DNA of 64,000 nucleotides from a bacterium (GTDB lineage Bacteria; Vulcanimicrobiota; JABDET01), in contig JAJYZB010000003.1 of the NCBI GenBank assembly GCA_021800275.1, positions 188,680 to 252,679 on the forward strand. The letters run 5' to 3'. A program made the position numbers and the translations under genes. The notes under the pieces were generated by a model that saw only the letters and a list, made by a program, of their open reading frames with translations, did no database searches and had not been told where the DNA came from. Shown here one piece after another: positions 52,091-63,073 of this stretch. Positions within the stretch are counted from its first letter, which is position 1. Every line of letters starts with the position of its first letter.

Positions 52091-53578
52091 ATGAATATTA
52101 AAACAAAACTCTTATTCTTTTTTCTTTTTACAACTTTTCTGCCTGTTCTAACCTCAGCAAACATCATTCGAATTCCAAAAGGATGGACGGTAAAACATTA
52201 CGCTCCACAGCAGGAGTATATTTTCAAAAATCCAAAACTCCCCGAATACATCACTCTTAAAAAATTCCACGGAAGCGGAAATGCTTTAGCCGTGCTTCAT
52301 GGTTGGTCCAGTCAGGTGGCTAGAATCTATCCCGATTTCAGATACCTCTCTGTTAAAACGAATCCTTCTAAAACCATGGCAGAATGTGAAATGATATACT
52401 TTGATCCTAAATTCAACTATCAGGAACATGCCGTATGGTTCATTGAAACAAATGGAAGAGAGGGGTTTTTTCTGGCATTGAGCGTAAAAAACACACTTTT
52501 TCCCTATGCAGAGGGATGGTTCAATGAAATTGTCTCAAACCTTTTTCACGCTGAAATCCCTGGTCGCAGATCTCGCATCATGCAGGCTTCTTCCTATTTA
52601 AGCCGCCAGACCTGGGAGCGGCCCATAAATTTAAGTCATGTCCAATTCAACCCAGTAAATGCGGGATTTTTCTGGATTCGTGTTCCCTCTTTCTGGAAAG
52701 TTTTAGAAAACACGCCAAACGATTTTCAAGCCATTGGCAGCGCTGGAGAAAACTTCTCAGTCAACTCTCTCTCTATATCGGGAGATCCCGAAAGTCTGCG
52801 CTATCGTCTAATCGGACTCCAAACCATGCGGTTGTCTCCGAGTGTCATTGAATTCACCTCCCGGTTAGAAGATCCTTATTTATCTCCAGTTCAAGTGGTG
52901 CAGTATTTATATCCTAAAATCGCAGAAGGAATGGTTAAGAACGTAAAAATTTTAGGGGTTTCCAACTTTCATGCTGTTCAACAATCCAATGGGAGCGCTG
53001 AAGAAGCAGTTGTTACTTATGAATACCAAAAAACCATGAGGGGAGAAATTTCCCCGATAGAAGGAGCATCCGATATTATCACCCTTCGCCCCTCTTTTAT
53101 TTCTCCTACGACTTACTCCTGGACACTGATCAGCATTAACGCAGTAGCTCCCCCATGGGTTTTCCAAAAAGAAATTCCTCTTTTCATGACCATTGCTCAT
53201 TCCATAAAACTAAACTATCAGGCAATTTTGCAAGCTTCACAAAATAATCAAGAGATGGCAAATGAGATTACGAATTTTGGAGAGGAAAGCATTCAAGGGT
53301 TTCAAAATTCAGACAACCTGATTGCCAGCACCGGGCAAAAAGTGCTGGAATCCCAGTACCATACCTGGAAAAATGGTTACAGCGGCATGATGCACAACAC
53401 TTATGGATGGATGGAGGCCTATACTGGACAACAGCCTTACATTGATACCAATACAGGACAGAAAGTAGTGCTGCAGGGATATGGACTCCCAGGGGGAAAT
53501 CTGCAGTTTAAAGGTGGAGGGGGAAATGGTGTCAGCGCAGGAGATGTTCTGCACCCTGTTCCACTGGGTTCATTTTAA
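52091..53578 (+). CDS. Secreted hypothetical protein (495 aa)
   Basis: The N-terminus is a clear signal peptide (about 5-23, ending LTSA-N). The rest is a soluble, beta-rich extracytoplasmic protein with many aromatic residues; residues 45-165 and 205-380 look like two related halves built around PKGWTV and VPSFWKV, each typical of a substrate- or surface-contact repeat. The last 100 residues are Gln/Asn/Gly rich (TGQQPYIDTNTGQKV). I recognise no family. It begins 5 nt after liuE, but its composition is more like the surrounding genes than the leucine operon. Confidence 0.6.
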   Translation: MNIKTKLLFFFLFTTFLPVLTSANIIRIPKGWTVKHYAPQQEYIFKNPKLPEYITLKKFHGSGNALAVLHGWSSQVARIYPDFRYLSVKTNPSKTMAECEMIYFDPKFNYQEHAVWFIETNGREGFFLALSVKNTLFPYAEGWFNEIVSNLFHAEIPGRRSRIMQASSYLSRQTWERPINLSHVQFNPVNAGFFWIRVPSFWKVLENTPNDFQAIGSAGENFSVNSLSISGDPESLRYRLIGLQTMRLSPSVIEFTSRLEDPYLSPVQVVQYLYPKIAEGMVKNVKILGVSNFHAVQQSNGSAEEAVVTYEYQKTMRGEISPIEGASDIITLRPSFISPTTYSWTLISINAVAPPWVFQKEIPLFMTIAHSIKLNYQAILQASQNNQEMANEITNFGEESIQGFQNSDNLIASTGQKVLESQYHTWKNGYSGMMHNTYGWMEAYTGQQPYIDTNTGQKVVLQGYGLPGGNLQFKGGGGNGVSAGDVLHPVPLGSF

Positions 53579-53605
53579 ACTCAACAGCGGATTGGAACCT
53601 GAAAA

Positions 53606-54994
53606 ATGATCGTTATGAAGTTTGGGGGAACCTCTCTTGGAACTGCTGAAAGATTCACTCATACAGCAGCCATCGTTAAACAAGAGCTTGAGAGAAAACC
53701 TGTTGTTGTGGTTTCTGCTGTTGGAGGAATGACCGATCTCCTGCTTTTAGCAGGAGAAGAAGCCCTTCAGAAAGATCTCGCTCCCACTCAGGAAGAACCT
53801 CAATACACTAGAACTCTAAAAAAAATATATCAGGTTCACGAGAAAATTTTAACTGACCTTCACCTCCCTATTGAGCTGTTTTTAATTTTTTACGAAGAGC
53901 TCTCCGAAATTTACAGAGGGATTTACCTTCTGAAAGAGTTAACTGCCAGAACAAAAGATTTGACTGCTTCTTTTGGGGAAAGAATCTCGGCTCGAATTCT
54001 AGCTGCTTGCCTTTGCAGAATAGGAATAAACGCCAGGGCAATAGACTCCTGGGACTGCGGATTCATTACAAGCAATGAATTTGGCGCGGCGCGTCTTCTT
54101 TCAGATTCTCCCGAAAAAATAAAAAAAATCGTCAGCTCATTAGATTTTCTACCCGTGACTACGGGATTCATCGGGAAGAGTAGAGAAGGGAATATCACAA
54201 CTCTTGGACGAGGGGGGTCTGATTTATCGGCGAGTTTGATTGGAGCGGCTGTTCAAGCAGAAGTCATCGAGATCTGGACCGACGTTTCAGGAATTATGAC
54301 TTCGGATCCCCGTCTTGTTCCAAATGCCAAAACACTGGCAAGCATGAGTTTCCAAGAAGCGGCAGAGCTCAGTTTTTTTGGGGCAAAAATTTTGCATCCG
54401 AAAACTATTGAGCCCGCTGTGAAAAGCAAGATTCCTGTCTTAGTAAAAAATAGTTTCAAACCCGAGGATCCAGGAACACTTATCTTATCTGAAAACATGA
54501 AAACACAAGGATTAATAGCGGTTACTTTAAAAAAAGAAGTTGTGTGCGTCAATCTCTACTCCACAGGCATGTTAGAGGCTCCTGGATTCTTGTCCAGAGT
54601 TTTTGAAATTTTTAAAAAACACGGCATCAGTATAGATGTTGTCGCCACATCAGAAGTCAATATTTCTTTAACTCTTGACCATCCGGATGGACTTGAAAAA
54701 GCTGAGGCTGAACTTTCTGAGTTCGCAGAAGTGCATGTGGAAAAAGATCGCGCTATTATCTGCCTGGTTGGAGAAGATTTAAAACGTACTCCTGGAATTG
54801 CTGGAAAAGTTTTTAAAATATTAGGAGACGCCAATATCAATATTGAAATGATCTCCCAGGGCGCCTCCCAAATAAATTTAACCTTTGTGGTCAAATCTTC
54901 AGATGGAGAAAAAGCAGTAAGAGCCCTCCACCGCAAATTCTTTGAAAAAGTTGATTTCAGCGAAGATTATGAATTTAAAGAAAGCGTCTTTTAA
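53606..54994 (+). CDS. lysC: Aspartokinase
   Basis: Aspartokinase starts the aspartate family of amino acids (Lys, Thr, Met). The 462-residue protein has the kinase motif MKFGGTSLG, GRGGSDLSASLIG and WTDVSGIMTSDPRLV, followed by two ACT domains (about 310-460) that bind the feedback inhibitor. It resembles the monofunctional LysC/ThrA type with a helical insertion after residue 70. Start ATG 53606 lacks a strong ribosome site. It overlaps tilS by 26 nt. Confidence 0.95.
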   Translation: MIVMKFGGTSLGTAERFTHTAAIVKQELERKPVVVVSAVGGMTDLLLLAGEEALQKDLAPTQEEPQYTRTLKKIYQVHEKILTDLHLPIELFLIFYEELSEIYRGIYLLKELTARTKDLTASFGERISARILAACLCRIGINARAIDSWDCGFITSNEFGAARLLSDSPEKIKKIVSSLDFLPVTTGFIGKSREGNITTLGRGGSDLSASLIGAAVQAEVIEIWTDVSGIMTSDPRLVPNAKTLASMSFQEAAELSFFGAKILHPKTIEPAVKSKIPVLVKNSFKPEDPGTLILSENMKTQGLIAVTLKKEVVCVNLYSTGMLEAPGFLSRVFEIFKKHGISIDVVATSEVNISLTLDHPDGLEKAEAELSEFAEVHVEKDRAIICLVGEDLKRTPGIAGKVFKILGDANINIEMISQGASQINLTFVVKSSDGEKAVRALHRKFFEKVDFSEDYEFKESVF

Positions 54995-56345
54995 AACTCA
55001 ATTTGCAAGCAATCTTTCTCTCTGCGGCGTTCAGCCAGGATCAAGGATATTGATGGCTGTTTCAGGGGGTCCTGATTCCATGGCTATGCTTTATCTTTTT
55101 GCTGAGCTGAGGAAATCTTTAGGTCTTTATCTTGAAACCGTTCATCTCAATCATCATATTCGAGAGGAAGAAGCCGATCTGGATGCCCAATTTGTGGAGC
55201 ATCACTGCAGTCTCCTGAATGTCTCCTTCAAACTTTTCCATTTTCGCATCCCAGATTTTGCGAAAAAAAATAAAATTTCTATTGAAACCGCCGGACACAG
55301 GATTCGACATCATCTTTTCGGACGATATGCCGCCGCTAAAAAATTCGATTATTCCGCTTTCGCTCATACAGCGAACGATCAGGCTGAAACAGTTTTTATG
55401 AATTTAATGCGAGGAGCAGGGCTAAAGGGTTTAAGCGGAATTCCTTTTAAAAGAGGTTCAATCATCAGGCCCTTGCTCTCTTTTTACAGAAAAGAAATCA
55501 TGAAATACTTAAACGAAACCGAACTTCCTTACCGCATTGATTCTTCTAACTTTGACTCAAAATATCAGAGGAACTTAATTCGCAGTGAGCTTTTTCCACT
55601 GCTTGAAGAAAAAATGAATCGCAGATTCCAGGCCAATCTTGTTCGGACGGCATTGATTTTCCAGGATGAAGAAAAATGGTTTGAAGAACTAATTTCTCCT
55701 CATTTTATAAAAAGATTTCATTATCTTGGATACGGAGTTTACGAACTGGAAATTAAGTCGGGAGAATTTGCGCCCCTTCTGGAAAGAAGGATGCTTAGAA
55801 AATTTATCCTGGCAGCAGAAAAGAATCTTGAAGGAGTAGGTCTAGAACATATTGAAAAAATGAGAGAAATACTTGATAAAAAAACAGGGAAGCAATTTCT
55901 GTTTTCCAGGATCGTAATTGAGAAAACAAACAAGGGCGTCGCGTTGTCCAGAACTTTTAAAAAAATAGCCGTCAGCACCCCTGTCAGTATTCCAGGAGAA
56001 GTATTTGTGAAAAATCTGAGATTCATTTTTAAAACAGAGCTTATCCCGATCCCGAATTCAGGATTTGTCCGTAAAAACTTCCTGGATTTTGAACGGCTCC
56101 TTCCCCCTTTTTATTTGCGTTTTCGACAGGAGGGAGACTGGTTTCATCAGCCAGGAACACCAGGCAGAAAAAAACTGCAGGACTACTTTGTGGACCAAAA
56201 AATTCCTCGAGCGCTCAGAGACCGAATACCTCTTTTCACGGCAAATAATTCTATCGTATGGATTGGCGGATTTGCTGTTTCCGAAAAGGCTCTGATAAAC
56301 CAACAGACGAAAAAACTGGTGAGGATTTCCCTTTCCCATGCTTGA
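54969..56345 (+). CDS. tilS: tRNA(Ile)-lysidine synthase
   Basis: TilS converts C34 of the AUA-reading tRNA-Ile to lysidine. The 458-residue protein has the N-type ATP-pyrophosphatase loop SGGPDS (32-37), LNHHIREEEADLD, and the C-terminal TilS-C domain with FRQEGDWFHQPG and KIPRALRDRIPLF. The start is placed at ATG 54969, 26 nt inside lysC; the frame is open from 54942. It overlaps hpt by 8 nt, part of the widely conserved tilS-hpt-ftsH gene order. Confidence 0.94.
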   Translation: MNLKKASFKTQFASNLSLCGVQPGSRILMAVSGGPDSMAMLYLFAELRKSLGLYLETVHLNHHIREEEADLDAQFVEHHCSLLNVSFKLFHFRIPDFAKKNKISIETAGHRIRHHLFGRYAAAKKFDYSAFAHTANDQAETVFMNLMRGAGLKGLSGIPFKRGSIIRPLLSFYRKEIMKYLNETELPYRIDSSNFDSKYQRNLIRSELFPLLEEKMNRRFQANLVRTALIFQDEEKWFEELISPHFIKRFHYLGYGVYELEIKSGEFAPLLERRMLRKFILAAEKNLEGVGLEHIEKMREILDKKTGKQFLFSRIVIEKTNKGVALSRTFKKIAVSTPVSIPGEVFVKNLRFIFKTELIPIPNSGFVRKNFLDFERLLPPFYLRFRQEGDWFHQPGTPGRKKLQDYFVDQKIPRALRDRIPLFTANNSIVWIGGFAVSEKALINQQTKKLVRISLSHA

Positions 56346-56907
56346 GCAAAATCTGTTTGAACAGAATAAACCGGCAGAAATTGAAGAGATTCTACTGCCA
56401 GAGGCAGTGATCCAAAAAAGAGTCAAAGAGTTAGGATCTCAAATCTCAAGCGATTATCAAGGAAAAGATCTGCACCTGGTCGCTCTTCTGAAAGGAGCGA
56501 TGGTGTTTCTGGCTGATTTTTCCAGAACTTTAAAAATGCAAACAACTATTGATTTCATGGTTGTGTCAAGTTATGTCTCAGCCAGAAGTTCGGGAGAGGC
56601 TAGAATTTTGAAGGATTTAGAGATACCAATTAAAGGACGAGACATCCTGGTTGTGGAAGATATAATAGACAATGGAATTACTCTTCAAGCGATTATGGAA
56701 ACTTTGAGACTGAGAAAACCGGCAAGCATGAAAATCTGCACGCTTTTGGATAAATCCGAAGCCCGAACAATTCCTATAAAACCTGATTACAATGGATTTA
56801 CTGTTCCAAACAAGTTCCTTGTTGGATATGGACTTGATTTTGAAGAAAGGTATAGAAACCTGCCTTACGTTGGGGTTCTAAAAAAGGAGGTTTACGAAAG
56901 AGCTTGA
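56338..56907 (+). CDS. hpt: Hypoxanthine phosphoribosyltransferase (first copy)
   Basis: The 189-residue protein salvages hypoxanthine or guanine using PRPP. The PRPP loop reads VVEDIIDNGITL, with Asn instead of the usual Thr of the DTG core, and ARSSGEARILKDLE and VPNKFLVGYGLD are family-typical. A polar extension of about 15 residues precedes the conserved start. The gene is in the classical tilS-hpt-ftsH order. A second, more canonical copy is at 59172-59711. Confidence 0.9.
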   Translation: MLEQNLFEQNKPAEIEEILLPEAVIQKRVKELGSQISSDYQGKDLHLVALLKGAMVFLADFSRTLKMQTTIDFMVVSSYVSARSSGEARILKDLEIPIKGRDILVVEDIIDNGITLQAIMETLRLRKPASMKICTLLDKSEARTIPIKPDYNGFTVPNKFLVGYGLDFEERYRNLPYVGVLKKEVYERA

Positions 56908-58835
56908 GCAAAGGGACGCGAGGCTTTATTATAGCCATTTTCGTATTGATGTCTATCATGTTGATGGCTCATTATTTGCAGAGTTGGAACAAACCGCCAA
57001 AGCAAATCTCTTTCAGCCAATTTTTGTCCGATGTTCGATCGGAAAAAATTAAACTCGTAAAAATTGCCCATCATCATCGAAGCGGCATTTCCGACATTAG
57101 CGGTGTTTTTAATGCGCCAGGAAAAAAGATGTTCAAAACCCGCGCTCCAAATTATCCCAATCTGGTCGCCCTTTTAATTAAGCATCATGTTGAGGTAAAA
57201 GCAGAAAAAGCAAGCAACCCGCTGGCATGGCTTTACTTCATCGCTGAATTTTCTCCAATCCTCCTTTTTGTTGTCCTTATCGTCTGGTTCATGAGGCAGG
57301 CGCATGTGGGTGGAAACACAGCCTTTTCTTTTGGAAAAAGCAAACATAGAATGCTGAACGAAAGTCGAACAAAAGTTACTTTTGATGATGTTGCAGGAGT
57401 TGAAGAGGCAAAAGAAGAGCTCCAAGAAATTGTAGAATTTTTGAAGAACCCCAAACGATTTCAAGCTTTAGGAGCACGAATACCCAAAGGAGTCCTGTTA
57501 GTAGGACCCCCTGGCTCAGGTAAAACTCTTTTAGCCAAAGCCGTTGCTGGCGAAGCAGGAGTCCCTTTTTTCTCTCTCAGCGGCTCAGAATTTGTAGAAA
57601 TGTTTGTTGGAGTGGGGGCAGCCCGGGTCAGGGATTTGTTTGAGCAGGCTAAAAGAAGCGCTCCATGCATTGTTTTTGTGGATGAGATTGACGCGGTTGG
57701 AAGGCAGAGAGGGGCAGGACTTGGAGGAGGACACGATGAAAGAGAACAAACCCTGAATCAACTACTAGTAGAAATGGATGGCTTTGAGCCCAACAACGGC
57801 GTCATTATTCTAGCGGCCACAAATCGCCCCGATGTTCTCGACCCTGCACTTCTAAGACCAGGGCGTTTTGACAGACAGGTTGTCCTGGATAAACCCGATA
57901 TCGTTGGAAGATCTGCTGTTTTAAAAATCCACTCCAAAAAAAAAGTGCTCCATCCCGAAGTAAATTTAGAACATTTAGCCAAGAGAACTCCTGGATTTTC
58001 CGGAGCCGATCTAGAGAATCTTTTAAATGAAGCTGCGCTTTTAGCCGCCAGAGCGGGGAAAAAATTCATTGAGATGGTTGACTGTGAAGAGGCGATTGAT
58101 CGAGTTTTAATGGGGCCGGCTAAAAAAAGCAGAGTCATGAGCGATAAGGAAAAAACAAGAACCGCTTATCATGAAGCAGGACACGCCCTTATCGGAAAGC
58201 TGCTCCCTCATGCAGATCCTGTTCGAAAAGTAACTGTTCTGCCCAGAGGAATGGCTCTTGGAGTAACCTGGTCTCATCCCGAAGAAGACAAATACAACCG
58301 AACAAAAGAGGAGTTGATTGCTCAAATTACTGTTGCCATGGGAGGTAGAGCGGCGGAAGAACTCGCTTTTGGCGAAATCTCAACTGGAGCTTCCAATGAC
58401 ATCGAAAAGGCGACTGAGCTTGCCCGCGCTATGATTACTGAATTTGGCATGAGCGAAAAATTAGGGCCTCGATCTTTTGGAAGAAAAAACCACGCTGTTT
58501 TTCTCGGAAGAGATTTAATGGAGGACAGAAACTATTCTGAAGCCGTTGCTTCCCAAATAGATAGTGAAGTAAATGGAATTATTGATCAATGCTACCAAAA
58601 CGCATCCAAACTTTTAGCCGAAAATCGCAGCACCCTGGATCGAATCGCAAAAGAACTTCAAGAAAACGAAGTTTTAGAGGGACCTGATCTGGACAAGATT
58701 CTACGAGGAGAACCTCTTGAAAAGGCTAAAGTTTCCAATCAACCCGAGCCCGCGCAGACAGAGCCTAATTCTCCAGAAAACATTGCTGCACAAGTTAAAA
58801 TTCCGCAGGGAAAGGTGGTGCCTCAACAAGGTTGA
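56904..58835 (+). CDS. ftsH: ATP-dependent zinc metalloprotease FtsH
   Basis: FtsH degrades misfolded and regulatory proteins at the membrane. The 643-residue protein has two membrane helices (about 6-25 and 111-132) around a small periplasmic domain, the AAA domain with Walker [17 protein letters not shown] near residue 202, and the protease domain with zinc motif HEAGH near residue 422. The start is TTG overlapping the hpt stop (TTGA), with GGAGG 13 nt upstream. The C-terminal tail is Pro/Gln rich. Length is normal. Confidence 0.97.
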   Translation: MSKGTRGFIIAIFVLMSIMLMAHYLQSWNKPPKQISFSQFLSDVRSEKIKLVKIAHHHRSGISDISGVFNAPGKKMFKTRAPNYPNLVALLIKHHVEVKAEKASNPLAWLYFIAEFSPILLFVVLIVWFMRQAHVGGNTAFSFGKSKHRMLNESRTKVTFDDVAGVEEAKEELQEIVEFLKNPKRFQALGARIPKGVLLVGPPGSGKTLLAKAVAGEAGVPFFSLSGSEFVEMFVGVGAARVRDLFEQAKRSAPCIVFVDEIDAVGRQRGAGLGGGHDEREQTLNQLLVEMDGFEPNNGVIILAATNRPDVLDPALLRPGRFDRQVVLDKPDIVGRSAVLKIHSKKKVLHPEVNLEHLAKRTPGFSGADLENLLNEAALLAARAGKKFIEMVDCEEAIDRVLMGPAKKSRVMSDKEKTRTAYHEAGHALIGKLLPHADPVRKVTVLPRGMALGVTWSHPEEDKYNRTKEELIAQITVAMGGRAAEELAFGEISTGASNDIEKATELARAMITEFGMSEKLGPRSFGRKNHAVFLGRDLMEDRNYSEAVASQIDSEVNGIIDQCYQNASKLLAENRSTLDRIAKELQENEVLEGPDLDKILRGEPLEKAKVSNQPEPAQTEPNSPENIAAQVKIPQGKVVPQQG

Positions 58836-59182
58836 AAAAAAAATTCGCCCATAAAAGCGAAGAAGAATTTTCTAAAATTTTAGATTATTACCAGATCCGA
58901 TGGGAATATGAACCTCACGCTTTCCCAATCGCATGGGATAGAGAAGGAAATGTTATCCAAAGATTTACTCCTGACTTCTACCTTCCCGATTTAAACCTCT
59001 ACATTGAATTAACCACCTTGAAGCAGAGATTGGTCACGAAAAAGAATCGAAAAATTCGCCTTTTAAAAGAATTTTATCCTAATGTCAATCTAAAAGTGTT
59101 TTATGGAAAGGATTATCGTTCACTTCTTGTGAAATATGGATTGGGGGAATACGAAGGGGAGGGGATAAAGGATGTTCAATGA
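58832..59182 (+). CDS. Small PD-(D/E)XK-like nuclease-fold protein
   Basis: The 116-residue protein contains FTPDFYLPDLNLYIELTTLKQ followed by KKNRKIRLLKEFYP, a D-x(n)-E-x-T core with conserved lysines like that of PD-(D/E)XK nucleases, and an N-terminal HKSEEEFSKILDYY. Similar proteins are, from memory, found next to hpt or ftsH in Actinobacteria and others, so it is conserved though uncharacterised. A nucleic-acid cutting or binding role is inferred from the motif only. TTG start overlaps the ftsH stop (TTGA); its end overlaps the second hpt by 11 nt. Confidence 0.7.
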   Translation: MKKKFAHKSEEEFSKILDYYQIRWEYEPHAFPIAWDREGNVIQRFTPDFYLPDLNLYIELTTLKQRLVTKKNRKIRLLKEFYPNVNLKVFYGKDYRSLLVKYGLGEYEGEGIKDVQ

Positions 59183-59711
59183 TGTGGAAGAAGTGGTTTT
59201 CAGCGAGACGCAAATACAGGAACGAATCAAAAATTTGTGCGAGGAAATAGCGGCTGCCTATGAAAAGAAATCTCTTCTACTGGTAGGAATTCTGAAAGGC
59301 TGCCTTTTCTTCATGGCGGATTTAATGAGAAGCTTGAATATTCCTCTGGCAATTGATTTTATTTCCATTTCCTCCTACGGTTCTTCAACTGAAAAGACCG
59401 GAGCCGTAAAAATATTGAAAGACCTGGATACACCTATTCAGGACAAGCATGTTCTTATCGTTGAAGACATCGTTGACACTGGTTTAACCCTCGGCTACCT
59501 GCTGCGAAACTTAAGAGAGAGAGCCCCTGCGTCCTTACAAGTCTGCTCTCTCCTTGACAAACCTGACTGCCGAATCGTCCAGGTGCCTGTAAATTTTAAA
59601 GGCTTTGAACTGGGCAAAAAATTTGTGGTGGGATATGGATTAGATTATCAAGGAAAATATCGTCATCTTCCTTTTATCGCCTCCTTAAAAAAAGAAATCT
59701 GCCCATTTTAA
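59172..59711 (+). CDS. hpt: Hypoxanthine phosphoribosyltransferase (second copy)
   Basis: This 179-residue paralogue has the canonical PRPP motif LIVEDIVDTGLTLGYLL and the substrate loop SSYGSSTEKTGAVKILKD, with GKKFVVGYGLDYQ near the end. It is likely the main hypoxanthine/guanine salvage enzyme, while the first copy has a changed PRPP loop. It begins inside the 116-residue gene and ends on the start of the zinc-ribbon gene (TAATG). Whether the two copies differ in base preference is unknown. Confidence 0.92.
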   Translation: MFNDVEEVVFSETQIQERIKNLCEEIAAAYEKKSLLLVGILKGCLFFMADLMRSLNIPLAIDFISISSYGSSTEKTGAVKILKDLDTPIQDKHVLIVEDIVDTGLTLGYLLRNLRERAPASLQVCSLLDKPDCRIVQVPVNFKGFELGKKFVVGYGLDYQGKYRHLPFIASLKKEICPF

Positions 59712-60403
59712 TGATCTCTCTCTCGCTCTATCATCTGCAGCAAATTGATTCCCGACTCCAGGAGCTTGAAAAAGAGTTGGTGCTGCTGCAGGAACCTCTC
59801 CTGGAAGAACTAAGGGTTCAAGAATTTTCCCGTTCTCTTGAGGAAAGCGAAAAAAAGTGGAAAGAATTGGAACGCCTCCAAAAAGCAGCTGAGCTGGAAC
59901 TGGCAAGTCTTGAAACAGAAAAAAAAGACGCAGAAAAAAAACTATACAGTGGGAAGGTGACGAATTCTAAAGAGCTTTTACAGTTAGAAAAAGAGATTCA
60001 GCAAATCCACAAAAAACGAGAAAACATGGATGAAAAAATTTTAGACAAAATGGAAGTTCTTCAAGAATATAAAAATAAAATTTCTCTGCTGAAGAACGAA
60101 CTAGAAACCTCAAAAACCCACCTGGAAGCCGCTCAAAAAAACCGTGAAAAGGAAAAAATAGATTTATCTAATCAAATGACTGGCCTGAAGCAAAAAAGGG
60201 AAGATCAATTAAACCAGATCAGCCCTGAACTGATAGCTTTATATCTTTCACTGATAGAAAAAAAAGACGGAACTGCAGTCGCAAAAGTGGAAAATCGGGT
60301 TTGCGGAGGCTGCTTTATAGAAATTCCTGAAAGCCTGATTCAAAAGGCGCGATCCCTGCAACTCACAACGTGCAGCTCTTGCGGAAGGATACTAATAGTC
60401 TAA
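59711..60403 (+). CDS. Coiled-coil C4 zinc-ribbon protein
   Basis: The 230-residue protein is a long coiled coil (about 10-175, rich in Glu, Lys and Leu) ending in a zinc ribbon CGGCFIEIP and CSSCGRIL. This is the zf-RING_7/DUF-type architecture found in Helicobacter HP0958 (FlgZ), Chlamydia CdsZ and many uncharacterised bacterial proteins. In Helicobacter the relative affects sigma-54 stability and flagellar mRNA, which is suggestive here because the window also holds flagellar genes. It is coupled to hpt2 by a 1-nt TAATG overlap. Confidence 0.85.
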   Translation: MISLSLYHLQQIDSRLQELEKELVLLQEPLLEELRVQEFSRSLEESEKKWKELERLQKAAELELASLETEKKDAEKKLYSGKVTNSKELLQLEKEIQQIHKKRENMDEKILDKMEVLQEYKNKISLLKNELETSKTHLEAAQKNREKEKIDLSNQMTGLKQKREDQLNQISPELIALYLSLIEKKDGTAVAKVENRVCGGCFIEIPESLIQKARSLQLTTCSSCGRILIV

Positions 60404-60435
60404 AAAGAATTCTAGCCAACAGAGAGAATTAAATC

Positions 60436-60726
60436 ATGCCTTACAGACCTTGTGTTTTCCGATCCTCACAGTTAGGGATTTTTCAATGCGAAAAACATTT
60501 TTTCCAGCACAGCGATCCTGAACAATATGAACAATTATACCAGTTCTGCCTTGAAAATGTGCCTGATCGATTCTGTCCACACATTGACTTTGGATTTAAC
60601 ATGCAGGAAAAGAATCCTAAAATTTATATCAACTGCACCCACACTTACTACGCAAGACCTTTAAAAAGTTTCGCGGAATGCGCCCAGTGCGATTTTCCCG
60701 ATAAAGAAGGGTTTTCTTTAGGATAA
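60436..60726 (+). CDS. Small cysteine-rich hypothetical protein
   Basis: The 96-residue protein has seven cysteines, with CAQCDF near the C-terminus as a CxxC pair and others spread as CVF, FQCEKH, FCPHI, INCTH. Together with several His this suggests a metal-binding or Fe-S module. I do not recognise a family. It sits 3 nt before purA and 33 nt after the zinc-ribbon gene, so it is part of the same transcription unit. Confidence 0.6.
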   Translation: MPYRPCVFRSSQLGIFQCEKHFFQHSDPEQYEQLYQFCLENVPDRFCPHIDFGFNMQEKNPKIYINCTHTYYARPLKSFAECAQCDFPDKEGFSLG

Positions 60727-61995
<1,269 letters not shown>

Positions 61996-62003
61996 AAGAG
62001 CAA

Positions 62004-63032
62004 ATGGAAACTGACATTGAACGATCCAGAAATTTTTACCAGAAAGATTTTTTAACCTACCTTTCTGTTGAAAGGAATCTTTCCCCTCGGACTGTAAAAG
62101 AATATAGAGACGATTTAAATCACTTTCTCCATTCCAGAACCATTAACATTGAGAAAAATTTCGATTTTTCACTTTCTAATGTGGATGAACGAACTCTCAG
62201 GGAATATCTGGCTGAATTGAAGCAGGAACGTCATTACACTCCTCGCTCGATGAATCGAAAAATCGCCTGCTTAAAATCCTACTTTGCTTTTTTAGAAAAA
62301 GATGATTTTATCCCAAAATCCCCTGTCTCTACTTTAAAAAGCGTAAAAGACATTAGACCTCTACCCAAAGTTCTATCTGTCGGAGATGTGGAACAATTGC
62401 TAAACTCTGTGCCAGTACCCGAATTTCCAAAGCAATTATCTCCCGAATGGATTAAAAAAAACTTTGCCATTCTTCGGGACAGAAGCATTCTAGAACTTTT
62501 ATACGCGTCAGGAATCAGAGTCAGCGAACTGGTGGGCTTAAATTTAGAAGCCATTGATTGGGAAAAAAGAATGATTAAAGTTCTGGGAAAGGGCAGAAAA
62601 GAAAGATATGTTTTATTTAATGAAACCTCGGCTGAAGTTCTCTCCTTGTACTGCAAAATCAGGACGCAGCAGAAGAACCAGGCTGTTTTTTTGAGCCAAA
62701 AAGGGAATCGAATTTCCGCCCGAGCTGTTCAACTCTTATTGAAAAAACACTTAAAACGTGCTGGCATCCAGAAACTGGCATCTCCTCACACCCTTCGCCA
62801 TTCTTTCGCCACCCATCTTTTAGAAGGAGGAGCTGATTTAGTGGCAATAAAAGAGCTGCTGGGTCATGCGAATCTGTCAACCACCCAAATTTACACTAAT
62901 ATTTCCCTTTCTCACATGAAACAGATGTATGAACAGGCTCATCCACGAGGTTTACGCTCATTTCAGAAAAAAAAACATTCTACTGATACTTTTAAGAATG
63001 AAAACCCTACCCATAAGCCATGGCAAAAATGA
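62004..63032 (+). CDS. Tyrosine recombinase XerC/XerD family
   Basis: The 342-residue recombinase has an N-terminal SAM-like domain (about 10-110, LSVERNLSPRTVKEY) and the catalytic domain with ASGIRVSELVGL (first Arg), the Lys in GKGRKERYV, HTLRHSFATHLLEGG (His and second Arg), and LLGHANLSTTQIYTN with the nucleophilic Tyr. It most likely resolves chromosome dimers at a dif site. It is about 40 residues longer than usual owing to a linker insertion (about 140-155) and a polar C-terminal tail. XerC versus XerD is not decidable. Confidence 0.9.
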   Translation: METDIERSRNFYQKDFLTYLSVERNLSPRTVKEYRDDLNHFLHSRTINIEKNFDFSLSNVDERTLREYLAELKQERHYTPRSMNRKIACLKSYFAFLEKDDFIPKSPVSTLKSVKDIRPLPKVLSVGDVEQLLNSVPVPEFPKQLSPEWIKKNFAILRDRSILELLYASGIRVSELVGLNLEAIDWEKRMIKVLGKGRKERYVLFNETSAEVLSLYCKIRTQQKNQAVFLSQKGNRISARAVQLLLKKHLKRAGIQKLASPHTLRHSFATHLLEGGADLVAIKELLGHANLSTTQIYTNISLSHMKQMYEQAHPRGLRSFQKKKHSTDTFKNENPTHKPWQK

Positions 63033-63073
63033 AAACCACGCAGAATGAGCAAAGGAAGTGGGTATAATAAGAT

